Shown here in pieces: positions 1-11,504 of a DNA stretch of 64,000 bases. Position numbers and translations under genes: made by a program. Each line of letters begins with the position of its first letter. The first letter of the stretch is position 1. The notes below the pieces were generated by a model, which was given only the letters and a program-made list of their open reading frames with translations, was not told the DNA's origin and ran no database searches. This stretch comes from Rhodococcus sp. UNC23MFCrub1.1 (lineage in GTDB: Bacteria > Actinomycetota > Actinomycetes > Mycobacteriales > Mycobacteriaceae), in assembly GCF_000686025.1 (NCBI RefSeq), contig NZ_JMLQ01000003.1:558001-622000 (forward strand). The letters are read 5' to 3'.

Positions 1-112
1 GGTCGACACCGGTCCGGCGCACGGCGAGCCCACCCACCGCCTCGATGCGCGGTGACCTGCTCCGCGACGCGACGACGAGCACCGTCGAGCGCAGGGCGCC
101 GTGCGTCGTCAC
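1..112 (-). CDS. ureD: Urease accessory protein UreD, N-terminal fragment (runs off the window)
   Basis: A GTG at 112-110 begins one base after the ureG stop and stays open for 37 codons to the window edge. The translation contains RIEAVGGLAVRRTGVD, close to the conserved UreD N-terminus (R-I-x-A-x-G-G-L). UreD acts with UreF and UreG as the chaperone that delivers nickel to apo-urease. The position, last in ureABCFGD, is the usual actinobacterial order. Only the first part is visible, so integrity cannot be judged. Confidence 0.75.
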   Translation of the reverse strand, partial: MTTHGALRSTVLVVASRSRSPRIEAVGGLAVRRTGVD

Positions 113-113
113 G

Positions 114-794
114 TCAGGCGGCGACGGCAGCGAGCTGCTCGCGCACCCAGGTGAGCACCACCGTCGCGGCAGGATCCTCCGTGAGCGAGATCAGAGCGGT
201 GGGACGACCCTCACGCACCCGCACCGCGTCGTTCTCCATGACCGTGAGGTCGGCACCCACCATGGGGGCGAGATCGGTCTTGTTGATCACGAGCAGATCC
301 GAGAACGTCACGCCGGGACCGCCCTTACGCGGCACCTTGTCACCGCCGGCGACGTCCACGACGAAGATCTGCACATCGATCAGCCCGGACGAGAACGTCG
401 CGGTGAGGTTGTCGCCGCCCGACTCGACGAGGATCAGATCGAGTGGCGGATTGGCGTCGACCAGGTCGTCGATGGCGTCCAGGTTCGCCGTGATGTCGTC
501 ACGGATCGCCGTGTGCGGGCAGCCGCCGGTCTGCACGGCCGTGATGCGCTCGTCCGGCAGAACTGCGTGGCGGCGCAGGAAGTCGGCATCCTCCGTCGTG
601 TAGATGTCGTTGGTCAGCACGGCCAGCGACAGTTCTTCGCGCAGCTGGCGGCACAGCGCCGCCACCAGTGCGGTCTTGCCGGATCCGACGGGACCGCCGA
701 TACCAACGCGCAGCGCTTCTCCGGGTGTGCGGACGCGCTTGGGCCGGTCCAGGGCGTGGGAGTGGGGCTCGCCGTCGATGAGATGCGGAGGCAT
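114..794 (-). CDS. ureG: Urease accessory GTPase UreG
   Basis: 226 residues, the usual length. A His-containing N-terminus is followed by the P-loop GGPVGSGKT (about residues 33-41), the nickel-binding CPH motif in [11 protein letters not shown], the ESGGDNL motif and NKTDLAP for guanine recognition. UreG is the GTPase that couples GTP hydrolysis to nickel insertion into urease together with UreD and UreF. The ATG at 794 is preferred over a longer reading because family UreG proteins start about 30 residues before the P-loop and a GAGAG stretch lies just upstream. It follows ureF by 26 bases. Confidence 0.95.
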   Translation of the reverse strand: MPPHLIDGEPHSHALDRPKRVRTPGEALRVGIGGPVGSGKTALVAALCRQLREELSLAVLTNDIYTTEDADFLRRHAVLPDERITAVQTGGCPHTAIRDDITANLDAIDDLVDANPPLDLILVESGGDNLTATFSSGLIDVQIFVVDVAGGDKVPRKGGPGVTFSDLLVINKTDLAPMVGADLTVMENDAVRVREGRPTALISLTEDPAATVVLTWVREQLAAVAA

Positions 795-820
795 GGGTGT
801 TCTCTCTTTCTGTGGGGTGA

Positions 821-1482
821 TCAGGAGACGAAGAGGGGGCGTTCGCGCCGGACGTGACGTTCGCCGAGGTGGTCCAGCAGCGGATCCGATTCGTCGGACA
901 GAGCCGGGAGCGCGCGTGCGACCGAGGCCGCGATCCGGTCGCACTCGGCCGCAAGCGCCACGGTGCACCCCGCCACGGCGCCCGGGTCCAACGCGAGAAG
1001 TCGCTGGGCGGCGATGGCGGCGCCCGTCATGGCCGTGTAGATCTGCACGGACGCCGTCTCGTACGGTCCCGCGCCGGTGACGGCACCGACGACTCCCGCC
1101 ACGACGGGCAGGTGCGGGCGCCGTCCGACCGCCGTCCAGTCGTGGTCCGGCCACACCGTCTCGGCGAGGCGACGCAACCCCCTCCCCTGGGCGCGGGACG
1201 CGGCGCGAGCCGCAGGAGACGGCGTGCGGGCGTCGGTCTCGCGATCGGCGGTGTCCGCGGGCAGGACACCGGCGGCCACAGCGGCAGCGATCGACGCCGC
1301 CACGGCGCCGCTGATGCGCATACGCCGCAGCAGATACGCCTCGAGCGTCGGCAGGTCCCGGACGAGTCCCTCGGCGATCGCCTCCTCGACTCCCCCCGAG
1401 TGCACGTGCCCACCGATCGGGAGCCGTGAGTCGGCGAGGGTGAGCAACGTGGCGAGGCCGACACCGGAATGCGGATTCGTCA

Positions 1483-1483
<1 letters not shown>
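821..1483 (-). CDS. ureF: Urease accessory protein UreF
   Basis: 220 residues, all-helical. It shows the family signature [21 protein letters not shown] near the N-terminus and the [20 protein letters not shown] region. UreF bridges UreD and UreG in the urease maturation complex and controls GTPase activity. The ATG at 1483 overlaps the ureC stop codon (ATGA), so translation is probably coupled to ureC. The longer open frame upstream lies inside ureC and is not real. Confidence 0.93.
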
Positions 1484-3203
<1,720 letters not shown>

Positions 3204-3204
<1 letters not shown>

Positions 3205-3536
3205 CAGTGACCGTCCCGGGGTGTCGTGTCGTCCAGTGCGCCGGGCGGGGTGAGCGAGATGCCGTGAACCTCGCGGAGACCGCCGATGTCGACGAGCACG
3301 ACCTCCTGCGCGATACCCGGTTCGAACCGCACCGCGGTGCCCGCCGGGATGTCGAGGCGTTTCCCGTGCGCGGCGACGCGATCGAACGTCAGCGCGGCGT
3401 TGGCCTGCGGGAGATGGACGTGACTACCCACCTGCACCGGCCGATCGCCGTCGTTCACGACGTCGAGAGTGAGCGACGCACGACCGGCGTTGAGCTCGAT
3501 CGACCCGTCCTCGGTGATGATCTCTCCGGGAATCAC
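3204..3536 (-). CDS. ureB: Urease beta subunit
   Basis: 110 residues beginning V(M)IPGEI, the usual start of UreB. It contains [20 protein letters not shown] and AVRFEPG, both typical of this non-catalytic structural subunit. A longer reading from an ATG at 3563 is open, but the GTG at 3536 is preferred: AAGGAG sits about 6 bases upstream of it, and family members begin with IPGEI. With this start the gene follows ureA after 10 bases and overlaps ureC by 3 bases. Confidence 0.93.
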
Positions 3537-3546
3537 GCGTACTCCT

Positions 3547-3849
3547 TCACGAGATCGGGTCATGAACGGTGATGAGCTTGGTGCCGTCCGGGAACGTGGC
3601 CTCCACCTGCACCTCGTGCAGCATCTCCGGGATGCCGTCCATCACGTCGGCGCGGGTCAGCACCTCACGGCCCGACGACATCAGTTCCGCCACGGACCGC
3701 CCGTCGCGTGCGCCCTCGAGCAGGTGGTCGGTGATCAGCGCGATCGCCTCCGGATGGTTCAACCGGAGTCCGCGCTGCTGCCGGCGACGCGCCAGTTCCG
3801 CGGCGTAGCTGAGCAGCAACCTCTCCTGCTCGTGCGGAGACAATCTCAT
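3547..3849 (-). CDS. ureA: Urease gamma subunit
   Basis: 100 residues, nearly identical in layout to mycobacterial Ure[21 protein letters not shown] at the start, then [23 protein letters not shown] and [11 protein letters not shown] near the end. It is a structural subunit of urease. The ATG at 3849 gives the family-standard start; a GTG at 3858 would add three residues. GGGAAG lies at a suitable distance upstream of the ATG. It is the first gene of the urease run and is separated by about 80 bases from the upstream thioesterase gene. Confidence 0.96.
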   Translation of the reverse strand: MRLSPHEQERLLLSYAAELARRRQQRGLRLNHPEAIALITDHLLEGARDGRSVAELMSSGREVLTRADVMDGIPEMLHEVQVEATFPDGTKLITVHDPIS

Positions 3850-3930
3850 GGGGGACACTTCCCTTCGCGGCGAACGACGGCGACAGGCAATGCTGGCACG
3901 ACCTCGGCCGTCGCGCTCGCCGGACGCGCG

Positions 3931-4368
3931 TCAGGACGCGCCGATCCGCCCGGTGTCCTCGATGTTCTGCAGTCGGACCTGGCCGCGGGCGATGAGACGG
4001 TCCGCGGCATCGGTGATGGTGACGGTCCAGATCTGCTGGGTCCGCCCGCGGTGCACGGGCAGTGCCTCGGCGGAGAGCACGCCCTCGCGGGCGGCGCGGA
4101 TGAAATCGGTGGTGTTGTTGACTCCGACGACGTGGCCGCGATCCCCCAACCACAGGGCGCCCGCCGTGCTCGCCAGCGACTCGACGACGGCGCAGTGCAC
4201 GCCGCCGTGCACGATCCCGAACGGCTGCAAGAGCTCCGGGCGCACGGTCCACTCCGCGGTGACCCGATCGGGCCCCAGTTCGCGGAACTGCAGACCCAGC
4301 ACCTTCCCGAAACCGCTGTCCAGCTGCTCTCGAAGTTCGTCCGACACCGACGGTGACACATCGTTCAT
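3931..4368 (-). CDS. PaaI/hotdog-fold acyl-CoA thioesterase
   Basis: 145 residues with the hotdog signature FGIVHGGVHCAVVESLAS, in which the HGG turn and the following acidic residue (E) form the active-site region of the PaaI family, and a VVGVNNTTDFIRA strand. It should hydrolyse an acyl- or aryl-CoA thioester; the substrate cannot be read from the sequence. M. tuberculosis has a like-sized thioesterase (Rv1847) in the same place beside ureA. The start has no clear Shine-Dalgarno. An iron-box-like dyad and a strong hairpin lie 35-160 bases upstream. Confidence 0.85.
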   Translation of the reverse strand: MNDVSPSVSDELREQLDSGFGKVLGLQFRELGPDRVTAEWTVRPELLQPFGIVHGGVHCAVVESLASTAGALWLGDRGHVVGVNNTTDFIRAAREGVLSAEALPVHRGRTQQIWTVTITDAADRLIARGQVRLQNIEDTGRIGAS

Positions 4369-4402
4369 GGCGTTCAGTGAATCACGTGGACGGACACGAA
4401 GC

Positions 4403-4434
4403 GGCGGGCCTCGCAGTGTGTCGCGAGGCCCGCC
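4403..4434. terminator. Perfect 12-bp hairpin between the FhuF-like gene and the thioesterase
   Basis: GGCGGGCCTCGC and GCGAGGCCCGCC pair perfectly around an 8-base loop. No T-run follows on either strand, which is common for actinobacterial terminators. It could end the FhuF-like transcript. It also sits downstream of the iron box at 4508-4526, so it could attenuate a transcript running into the thioesterase gene. Confidence 0.55.
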
Positions 4435-4507
4435 GGGGCACGGACGCCGACGTCGCTGCAGCCCTCAGGACGTCGGCACGATCCGAAGTTCGTGTGGCTC
4501 GGACTAT

Positions 4508-4526
4508 ACAGGATAGCCTTGCCTAA
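4508..4526 (-). promoter_or_regulatory. Candidate IdeR/DtxR iron box upstream of the thioesterase
   Basis: Read on the minus strand this is TTAGGCAAGGCTATCCTGT, matching 15 of 19 positions of the consensus TWAGGTWAGSCTWACCTWA. TATAGT follows a few bases downstream and could be a -10 element. It starts right after the stop codon of the FhuF-like gene, about 140 bases before the thioesterase start, and could direct an iron-controlled transcript toward it. Confidence 0.5.
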
Positions 4527-4527
4527 G

Positions 4528-5241
4528 TCACGCAAGTCGCCGTAACCGAACGCGCCACCCCGCGTCGACGAACGCATCGAGGAGCATCTGCCCCCTGCGC
4601 CAGCCGCCGTCACGAGACACGCCACCCAGCAACGGAACTCGTGCCGAGGCGCCGAGGACCGACTCGCCCACGATGCGGCTCATCTGCGTGGCGTCCAGAG
4701 GACCGAGCGCGGACAACCCTGCCGCGGCGACCTCGAGCGAGCGAGCAGCGCGATGCGCGGTCCAGGCCGCGAGCGCCTCGTCGCACGGCATGACCACCGT
4801 TCCCGCGGTCGCGCCCGAGCCGGACACCGAGCGCAGCGCCGTGTCCCGCACGCCCGCCCAGTCGATGCCCACGTCGCTGTCGAGATGGATCCAGAGATTC
4901 TCGGGGCCGGGGTCCCACACCCGTCCACATCCGACGAACGCCGCGGCCGACCGTCCCACGACCGCGTGCACGAGTGCGGCCGCCACCTGGTCCACCGCAC
5001 GACGCGGGTCCGGATGGTCGAGCGACGACCGGCGCAGCAGGGCCTCGAAGCGGCCCGACTCGAGCCCGGTGGCGAACGACCACCAGCGACGCTTGCTCTG
5101 CTCGGCCATGTCCGCGACGGCGTACACGCGGGGGGCCTCCGGATCGAGGTGTCGCAGAGCGGTCATGGTGTGCCGGAAGGCGGTGGACACCGCGGCTCGA
5201 CGATCGTGCGGTGAGACGACGGTGTCGATCGTGACTGTCAT
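4528..5241 (-). CDS. Iron-regulated hypothetical protein, FhuF-like
   Basis: 237 residues from the ATG at 5241, which has GAGGAG 8 bases upstream; an upstream extension in the same frame is unlikely. No signal peptide or membrane helix is seen. The middle (AAFVGCGRVWDPGPENLWIHLDSD) and the C-terminal GGVSRDGGWRRGQMLLDAF region recall the FhuF/siderophore ferric-reductase fold, but the C-terminal cysteine cluster that binds [2Fe-2S] in FhuF is missing; the only cysteines are in VGCGR and MPCDE. It is divergent from a FecCD transporter across two iron boxes, so a role in siderophore iron release or binding is a reasonable inference. The family assignment is uncertain. Confidence 0.6.
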   Translation of the reverse strand: MTVTIDTVVSPHDRRAAVSTAFRHTMTALRHLDPEAPRVYAVADMAEQSKRRWWSFATGLESGRFEALLRRSSLDHPDPRRAVDQVAAALVHAVVGRSAAAFVGCGRVWDPGPENLWIHLDSDVGIDWAGVRDTALRSVSGSGATAGTVVMPCDEALAAWTAHRAARSLEVAAAGLSALGPLDATQMSRIVGESVLGASARVPLLGGVSRDGGWRRGQMLLDAFVDAGWRVRLRRLA

Positions 5242-5314
5242 CGGATGGAACTCCTCGTCTGCAGGTGCCCGGACGGTGACACGCACCGACCGGTCGAGGC
5301 GACCGGTCGAGTCA

Positions 5315-5333
5315 TAAGGTAAGCCTAACCAAT
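5315..5333 (-). promoter_or_regulatory. IdeR/DtxR-type iron box (strong) for the FhuF-like gene
   Basis: TAAGGTAAGCCTAACCAAT matches 17 of 19 positions of the actinobacterial iron-box consensus. It lies about 75 bases upstream of the FhuF-like ATG and faces the transporter operon. Fe(II)-IdeR binding here would repress the gene when iron is plentiful. Confidence 0.8.
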
Positions 5334-5393
5334 ACATCAAAGACAACCGGGTGTGGTTCGCATCACCGCGAGACCGCGCCGCCACACGACTGC

Positions 5394-5412
5394 TTAGGCT
5401 TGCGTAACCTTC
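5394..5412 (+). promoter_or_regulatory. Iron box for the RDD-FecCD transporter operon
   Basis: TTAGGCTTGCGTAACCTTC matches 15 of 19 consensus positions. It lies just before an ATG at 5414 and 38 bases before the preferred GTG at 5450. With the box at 5315-5333 it indicates divergent iron control of this block. Confidence 0.65.
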
Positions 5413-5449
5413 CATGAGAGACACCACCACACCGATCGAGGAGGACCGC

Positions 5450-6949
5450 GTGACCGACACCGCGTCCGGACCTCTCGCATCTCACCCCGGCCCGAACGAC
5501 CTCCCCGAGCCCGGCACCACGGTTCGTCCCGATCGCGACTACTCGATCGCCGACGCGGATCGGCGGGCGCCCGGCCGGGTGACCGTCGCGGCAGCCTCGG
5601 CGGTCGACGTCGGTGTCGTCCTGCTCCCCCTCGTGCTCGGCCTCGTCGTCGTCCGATCGCTCGCCGACGACAACGGCGGCGGCCAGGTCGACCGCGCGGT
5701 CTTCGGCGTCATCGCGGTGCTCGCGGCCGCGGGTGTGCTGGTGTGGAACCGGGGGTTCCGGGACGGTCGCGCCGGACAGAGCGTCGGAAAGTCCCTGTTC
5801 GCCCTCGTGCTGCGGGACGCCGAGACCGGTGACGCGGTGGGCGTCCGACCTGCTCTGACGCTGCGTCGGAAGCCCGGTGTCGAGACGGTCCGGCTCACCG
5901 TCGCGGTCGCGGAGGACTTCGAACCGGTCGCTCCGGACACCTCCTCGGCAGCGACCCGTCGACGCCGAACCTCCGGACTGATCATCCTCGTCGCCGCCAT
6001 CGTGCTCGTCGCGCTCATGAGCGTGGCCGTCGGTGCGCGGCCGCTCACCTTCGCCGAGATCTTCCATGCGCTGTTCTCCGCCACCGGGACCGACACCGAC
6101 GTGATCGTCCGGTCGCTACGCCTCCCCCGCACGATCCTCGGACTCGTCGTGGGCATCGCACTCGGCGTCGCCGGCGCCCTGATCCAGGGCCACACCCGCA
6201 ATCCGCTCGCCGATGCCGGGTTGCTCGGCCTCAACGCCGGTGCCGCCTTCTTCGTCGTCATGGCGATCTACCTCTTCGGCATCACCTCCCCCGGTGGCTA
6301 CCTCTGGTTCGCCTTCGCCGGCGCTGCAACCGCCAGCATCGTCGTGTTCGGTACCGCGTCTCTGGGCGGGGCGAGGGCCAACCCGCTGTCGTTGGCCCTC
6401 GCGGGAGCCGCGATCGCGTTCTTCCTGCAGGCCATGACCAACGCGGTGGTGCTGCTCGATCAGACCACCCTCGACAGCTACCGGTTCTGGGTCGTCGGCT
6501 CCGTCTCGGGACGCGGGCCGGACATCTTCTGGACCGTGCTCCCGTTCATCGTCATCGGGCTGATCATCGCCGTCGCGGGCACGCCCGCCCTCAACACGAT
6601 CAGCCTCGGCGACGACGTCGCCCGCTCACTGGGCACCAACATCACCCTCACGCGCGTCGTCGGCATCGTGGCCATCACACTTCTGACCGGCGCGGCGACC
6701 GCTGCGTGTGGGCCCGTGGCCTTCGTCGGACTGGTGGTGCCCCACATCGCGCGTGCCATCACCGGCCCGGACTATCGCTGGCTGCTCCCGTTCGCCGGCG
6801 CGCTGGGCGGTGTCCTGCTCGTGCTCGCCGACGTCATCGGTCGCGTCGTCGTGCGGCCCGGTGAACTGCAGGTCGGCATCGTGCTCGCGCTGATCGGCGC
6901 GCCGTTCTTCATCGCCCTGGTACGCCGTCGGACGTTGGTGTCGCTGTGA
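5450..6949 (+). CDS. Siderophore ABC transporter permease (FecCD) with N-terminal RDD domain
   Basis: 499 residues from the GTG at 5450, which has GGAGGA 6-7 bases upstream; an ATG at 5414 lacks a ribosome site and abuts the iron box. Residues about 40-135 form an RDD-like domain: two hydrophobic segments and GRAGQSVGKSLFALVLRD. After a linker ending in RRRR, a complete FecCD permease follows from about residue 175, with RSLRLPRTILGLVVGIALGV, GHTRNPLADAGLLGLNAGA and GPVAFVGLVVPHIARAITGPD. It would import ferric siderophore across the membrane with the next two genes. Ordinary FecCD permeases are about 330-350 residues, so the RDD fusion is the notable feature. Confidence 0.9.
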   Translation: MTDTASGPLASHPGPNDLPEPGTTVRPDRDYSIADADRRAPGRVTVAAASAVDVGVVLLPLVLGLVVVRSLADDNGGGQVDRAVFGVIAVLAAAGVLVWNRGFRDGRAGQSVGKSLFALVLRDAETGDAVGVRPALTLRRKPGVETVRLTVAVAEDFEPVAPDTSSAATRRRRTSGLIILVAAIVLVALMSVAVGARPLTFAEIFHALFSATGTDTDVIVRSLRLPRTILGLVVGIALGVAGALIQGHTRNPLADAGLLGLNAGAAFFVVMAIYLFGITSPGGYLWFAFAGAATASIVVFGTASLGGARANPLSLALAGAAIAFFLQAMTNAVVLLDQTTLDSYRFWVVGSVSGRGPDIFWTVLPFIVIGLIIAVAGTPALNTISLGDDVARSLGTNITLTRVVGIVAITLLTGAATAACGPVAFVGLVVPHIARAITGPDYRWLLPFAGALGGVLLVLADVIGRVVVRPGELQVGIVLALIGAPFFIALVRRRTLVSL

Positions 6950-8039
6950 CCGCCCACCCGACCGTCCGTTCCGCGGCGACCGCGCCGTCGGTGGCGGGTC
7001 GCCCGGCCTTCCGCATGGGACCGCTGTCGACGGTGCGTCGCCCCGCCAGGGTGCTCGTCACCCTCGCCCTCGCGATCGTGCTGTTCCTCGTGTTCTGTCT
7101 GAACGTCGGGCGCGGCGACTACCCGCTGTCGATCCCGGACGTCGTGAACGTGTTGGTGGGCGGCGGCTCGCGGATCGAGCGTTTCGTCGTCATGGACCTC
7201 CGCCTGCCGCGTGCCCTCACGGGCGCGCTCGTAGGAGCTGCGCTCGCCGTCTCCGGCGCGTTGATGCAGTCGATCACCCGCAACTCACTCGCGAGCCCGG
7301 ACATTCTCGGCATCACGTCCGGCGCGAGCGTCGCCGCCATCTCGCTGATCGTCCTGAGCGGCACCAGTACGGCCGTGGGCCTGTTCGCCACGCTCGGCGT
7401 GACCCTCGCCGCTCTCGTCGGCGGGCTGCTCACCGCAGCGCTGGTGTACCTGTTGTCGTGGCGGGGCGGAGTTCAGGGCATGCGGCTGGTGCTCGTGGGC
7501 ATCGCGATCAACGCCATGATGGTCGCGCTGATCGGCTGGATGTTGGTCAATGCCGACATCACCGACGTCACCCGCGCCCAGCTGTGGCTCACCGGGACGC
7601 TGTCCGGCGCCACGTGGTCGCAGGTGTGGCCCGTCACCGCCGCCGTGGTCGTTCTCGGAGCGGGCTCGGTGATCATGTCGTTCCGACTGTCCGCCATGCG
7701 GCTCGGGCCGGACACCGCCCGCTCGCTGGGCGTGGACGTGCAGCGGTCCCAGGCCGTCCTGCTCGTCATCTCGGTCGCGATGGCCGCCATCGCCACGAGC
7801 GTCGCCGGCCCGATCGGATTCGTGGCCCTCGCCGCGCCGCAGATCGCCCTGCGGCTGACCCGGTGCGCCGAGCCTCCGCTGATCGCCTCGGCCCTCACCG
7901 GCGCCGTCACCGTGGTGGGGTCCGACCTGGTGGCGCGCACGATTCTGCCGGTCGAGCTCCCCGTCGGCATCGTCACGTCCGTCCTCGGCGGACCCTTCCT
8001 CCTCTATCTGCTGGTCCGAGTCAACCGAAAGGCGACAGT

Positions 8040-8043
<4 letters not shown>
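6946..8043 (+). CDS. Siderophore ABC transporter permease, second FecCD subunit
   Basis: 365 residues with about nine or ten membrane segments. The FecCD motifs are present: MDLRLPRALTGALVGAALAV, SITRNSLASPDILGITSGAS, the RSLGVDVQRSQ cytoplasmic loop that contacts the ATPase, and VAGPIGFVALAAPQIALRL. The GTG at 6946 overlaps the stop of the first permease (GTGA). It pairs with that subunit as the transmembrane heterodimer of a Fep-type importer. Confidence 0.93.
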
Positions 8044-8897
<854 letters not shown>

Positions 8898-8900
8898 CGG

Positions 8901-11504
8901 TCAGCGGTCGATCATCGTCTTCACGAGCCGGACACTCTGACCGAAGGACACGTCCGGCAGGTAGGCCCGTCCGATGGCGTTGCCGATGCTCGGTAGCGCA
9001 GCCGGATCGGGGAACGTCATGTACATCGGCTCGTACACCGGCTGGAACTTCGACTTGAACGCCAGCAACGACCGGAAGCCGTAGACCGGTTCGAGCGTGC
9101 GGCCCACGACGTCGAGCAGACGCTCGAGCATCCCCGAGAGTGTCGACGTCTGCGCCGTGTCCTCGGTCGGATCGCCCACCTTGGCCAGCGGCGCTCCCGA
9201 CAGACTGAGGAACTGCGCGCCCTCCTCCTGCAGGGACAGTGCGGCGGACGCGATGAGGAATTCCATCGCGGGCCGGAAGCCCTCGGACCGACGGCGCATG
9301 AAGTCCAGGGTCCAGCCCACGACGACGCCGTCGCGGTACACCGGCATCCACGAGGTGATGCCGTGCACGGTGCGCTGCTCGTCCACGGCGATGAGGCACC
9401 GGACCTGCGGATCGTCGACCTCGTCCAGGCCGCCGAGCGTGAAGCCCATCTCGGGCATGCCCTTGTCGGCGACCCACTCCTCGGAGATCGCGGTGATCTG
9501 GTCCGTGATCGCCAGCGGCGCCGTCGGGAACGAGATCCACTCGGCCTCGACACCGGCCTTCTTCGCCCGGTTCACCGCGGTGCGGACGTCCTGGAACTTC
9601 TTGCCCGTGAAGGCGAGATCCGCGAGCGGGAGCACGGTCTCCTCCCCCACCTGGATGCTCTCCCAACCCAGAGCGCCGGTGATCGCCGCGACGTCCGGCG
9701 TCACCGAGTAGAAGCAGGGCGACCATCCGTTCGCGGCGGCGTACTCGGAGAAGCCGACGATGGCCGCCTCCCGGTCCGCGGGCGGACCCACCGGATCGCC
9801 GGTGGTGAGAGCGATACCCGAGATCACCCGGAACGCGACGTAACTGTGACCGTCGGGCGAGAACCAGTACCGGTTGCCGCGCCACGTCGTCATCCAGGAC
9901 AGGGCGCTGCCGCTGCTGCTCGTCAGCACCGCCCGGGCGCGCTCGGTGGCGTCGGTCTCCACGCCGTACGCCGGTCTCACGAACGACCCCGCGGTCGCGA
10001 CGACCAGCACCGCCCAGAACACGATGCCGGTCCATTCGTAGAGCACGGTGGCGAGCCAGCTCGTCGGCAGGAAGGGCGGGTCGAACCACTGCAGCAGAAC
10101 CGGGGGCACGAGCCGCTGCGGGAAGTCGCCGAGCAGCGTCAGCACTCCCGGGCTGCCGTCGAAGCCGGACCGGATCAGCGCGCCGACGGCGACGTAGAGA
10201 ACGGCGAGAACCGCGCCGGCCCCGACCACGGTGGCCCACAGTCGCGTGTACGTACCGGCAGGCGCGGACACGTCGAAGTTCGTGCGCGTGACCACCAGCA
10301 GTGCCATGACCGCCAGGGGGACGACGAACGGGACGGCGGTGCGGTAGAGCGTCGGATCTGCGACGCCGTAGAACAGCGTGTCGCCGTTGTCCAGATCGGC
10401 GAAGCGGATCAGGTAGTTGGCGAGCGCCAGGGCCAGCAGCACGACCTGCGAGACCATCGCACCGATCCAGGCGAACCGACGCCCGCGGCGCAGTCCGTCG
10501 CTGAGGACCAACAGATAGACCGAGGGCATGACGCTGGCCAGCACCGGTCCCACGCCACCGAGTCGGAGATCGAGCAGCCCGCGTCGGCAGTCGGTGGACC
10601 CCGGATCTGCACCACAGACCAGGTTCACCTCGTCGAGCGTCCACTCCTGGCTGCGGAACAGTTCGCGCAGGACGGCGAACGGGCCCACCGCATTGGGCGA
10701 GAAGGCAGCGATCATCGGGCCGATCGCGGACGCCGCGACGATGAGGGCCACCAGCACCCGACCCTCGCGGCGGGTACCGGCGAGATGGGTGGCGCGAGAG
10801 GATCGTCCGACGATCAACGGACCCGCCACTGCGCCGACCACGACCGAGCCGAGCGCGGTGATGTCGGCGAGATGGCCACCGAACAGGGCCATCACGACGG
10901 TCAGCGCCACGAGGCCCACCCGCACCCGCCGACGCCAGAGCGTTCCCATGTTCGCGCTGGCCACCATCAGCGTGCCGAGGATCCAGGCCGTGGGGCCCGA
11001 GGTGACACCGAGATGGAGCTGGAAACCCCACCCCTCGTCGAGCAACTGCCCGAGAGCGGCCAGCGCGAGACCCAGCAGCGAGCCGCCCACCTGGGTCACC
11101 AGGACGGCGACCGCGAAGCGCCGGGTACCCATCCGGTGCTCGATCGGCGCGGCCACGACGAGGAACAACGCGGTGGCGACGACGAAAGCGGCCACCCCCA
11201 CGGCGAACAGCCCCGACGTGACGGGGGTCCAGAGCCGCAGGTTCTCGATCGGAACGATGCCCAGCGCGGTGTGGTGGTCGAGGAAGCTGCGATAGCTGCG
11301 CGTGGTGAGGGAGAGCACGACCAGCCCCACCCACATGACGGCCAGCAGTGCCAGGCTGACCGGAGCCCCCTTGGCGCCGTAGGCGATCGTGGACCACAAC
11401 CGTGCGCCCTGGCGACGGGTTCGTCCCCACCACGCGGCGATGTCGGTCCGCGCACGGGCGACCGGACCCGGTGCGGGAGATCCTGCGGCGGACGGATCGG
11501 TCAC
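8901..11504 (-). CDS. Membrane protein with C-terminal DUF2156 domain, aminoacyl-phospholipid synthase-like
   Basis: 867 residues. The N-terminal half is a multi-helix membrane region; part of it (GTLWRRRVRVGLVALTVVMALFGGHLADI area) looks rhomboid-like. The C-terminal roughly 320 residues, from about WFSPDGHSYVAFRV on, match the DUF2156/LPG-synthetase domain, a double acetyltransferase-like fold that transfers an amino acid from aminoacyl-tRNA to a lipid. Motifs seen include GDPVGPPADREAAI and FMRRRSEGFRPAMEFLI. The GTG at 11504 overlaps the esterase stop by 4 bases, so the two are translationally coupled. The amino acid and lipid acceptor cannot be told. Confidence 0.8.
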   Translation of the reverse strand: MTDPSAAGSPAPGPVARARTDIAAWWGRTRRQGARLWSTIAYGAKGAPVSLALLAVMWVGLVVLSLTTRSYRSFLDHHTALGIVPIENLRLWTPVTSGLFAVGVAAFVVATALFLVVAAPIEHRMGTRRFAVAVLVTQVGGSLLGLALAALGQLLDEGWGFQLHLGVTSGPTAWILGTLMVASANMGTLWRRRVRVGLVALTVVMALFGGHLADITALGSVVVGAVAGPLIVGRSSRATHLAGTRREGRVLVALIVAASAIGPMIAAFSPNAVGPFAVLRELFRSQEWTLDEVNLVCGADPGSTDCRRGLLDLRLGGVGPVLASVMPSVYLLVLSDGLRRGRRFAWIGAMVSQVVLLALALANYLIRFADLDNGDTLFYGVADPTLYRTAVPFVVPLAVMALLVVTRTNFDVSAPAGTYTRLWATVVGAGAVLAVLYVAVGALIRSGFDGSPGVLTLLGDFPQRLVPPVLLQWFDPPFLPTSWLATVLYEWTGIVFWAVLVVATAGSFVRPAYGVETDATERARAVLTSSSGSALSWMTTWRGNRYWFSPDGHSYVAFRVISGIALTTGDPVGPPADREAAIVGFSEYAAANGWSPCFYSVTPDVAAITGALGWESIQVGEETVLPLADLAFTGKKFQDVRTAVNRAKKAGVEAEWISFPTAPLAITDQITAISEEWVADKGMPEMGFTLGGLDEVDDPQVRCLIAVDEQRTVHGITSWMPVYRDGVVVGWTLDFMRRRSEGFRPAMEFLIASAALSLQEEGAQFLSLSGAPLAKVGDPTEDTAQTSTLSGMLERLLDVVGRTLEPVYGFRSLLAFKSKFQPVYEPMYMTFPDPAALPSIGNAIGRAYLPDVSFGQSVRLVKTMIDR

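Noticed and set aside
45..857. Plus-strand open frame of 270 codons at the left end
   Set aside because: It lies antisense to ureG and ureF, and its translation is Arg/Gly/His-rich with no motif; it is a shadow of the GC-rich real genes.
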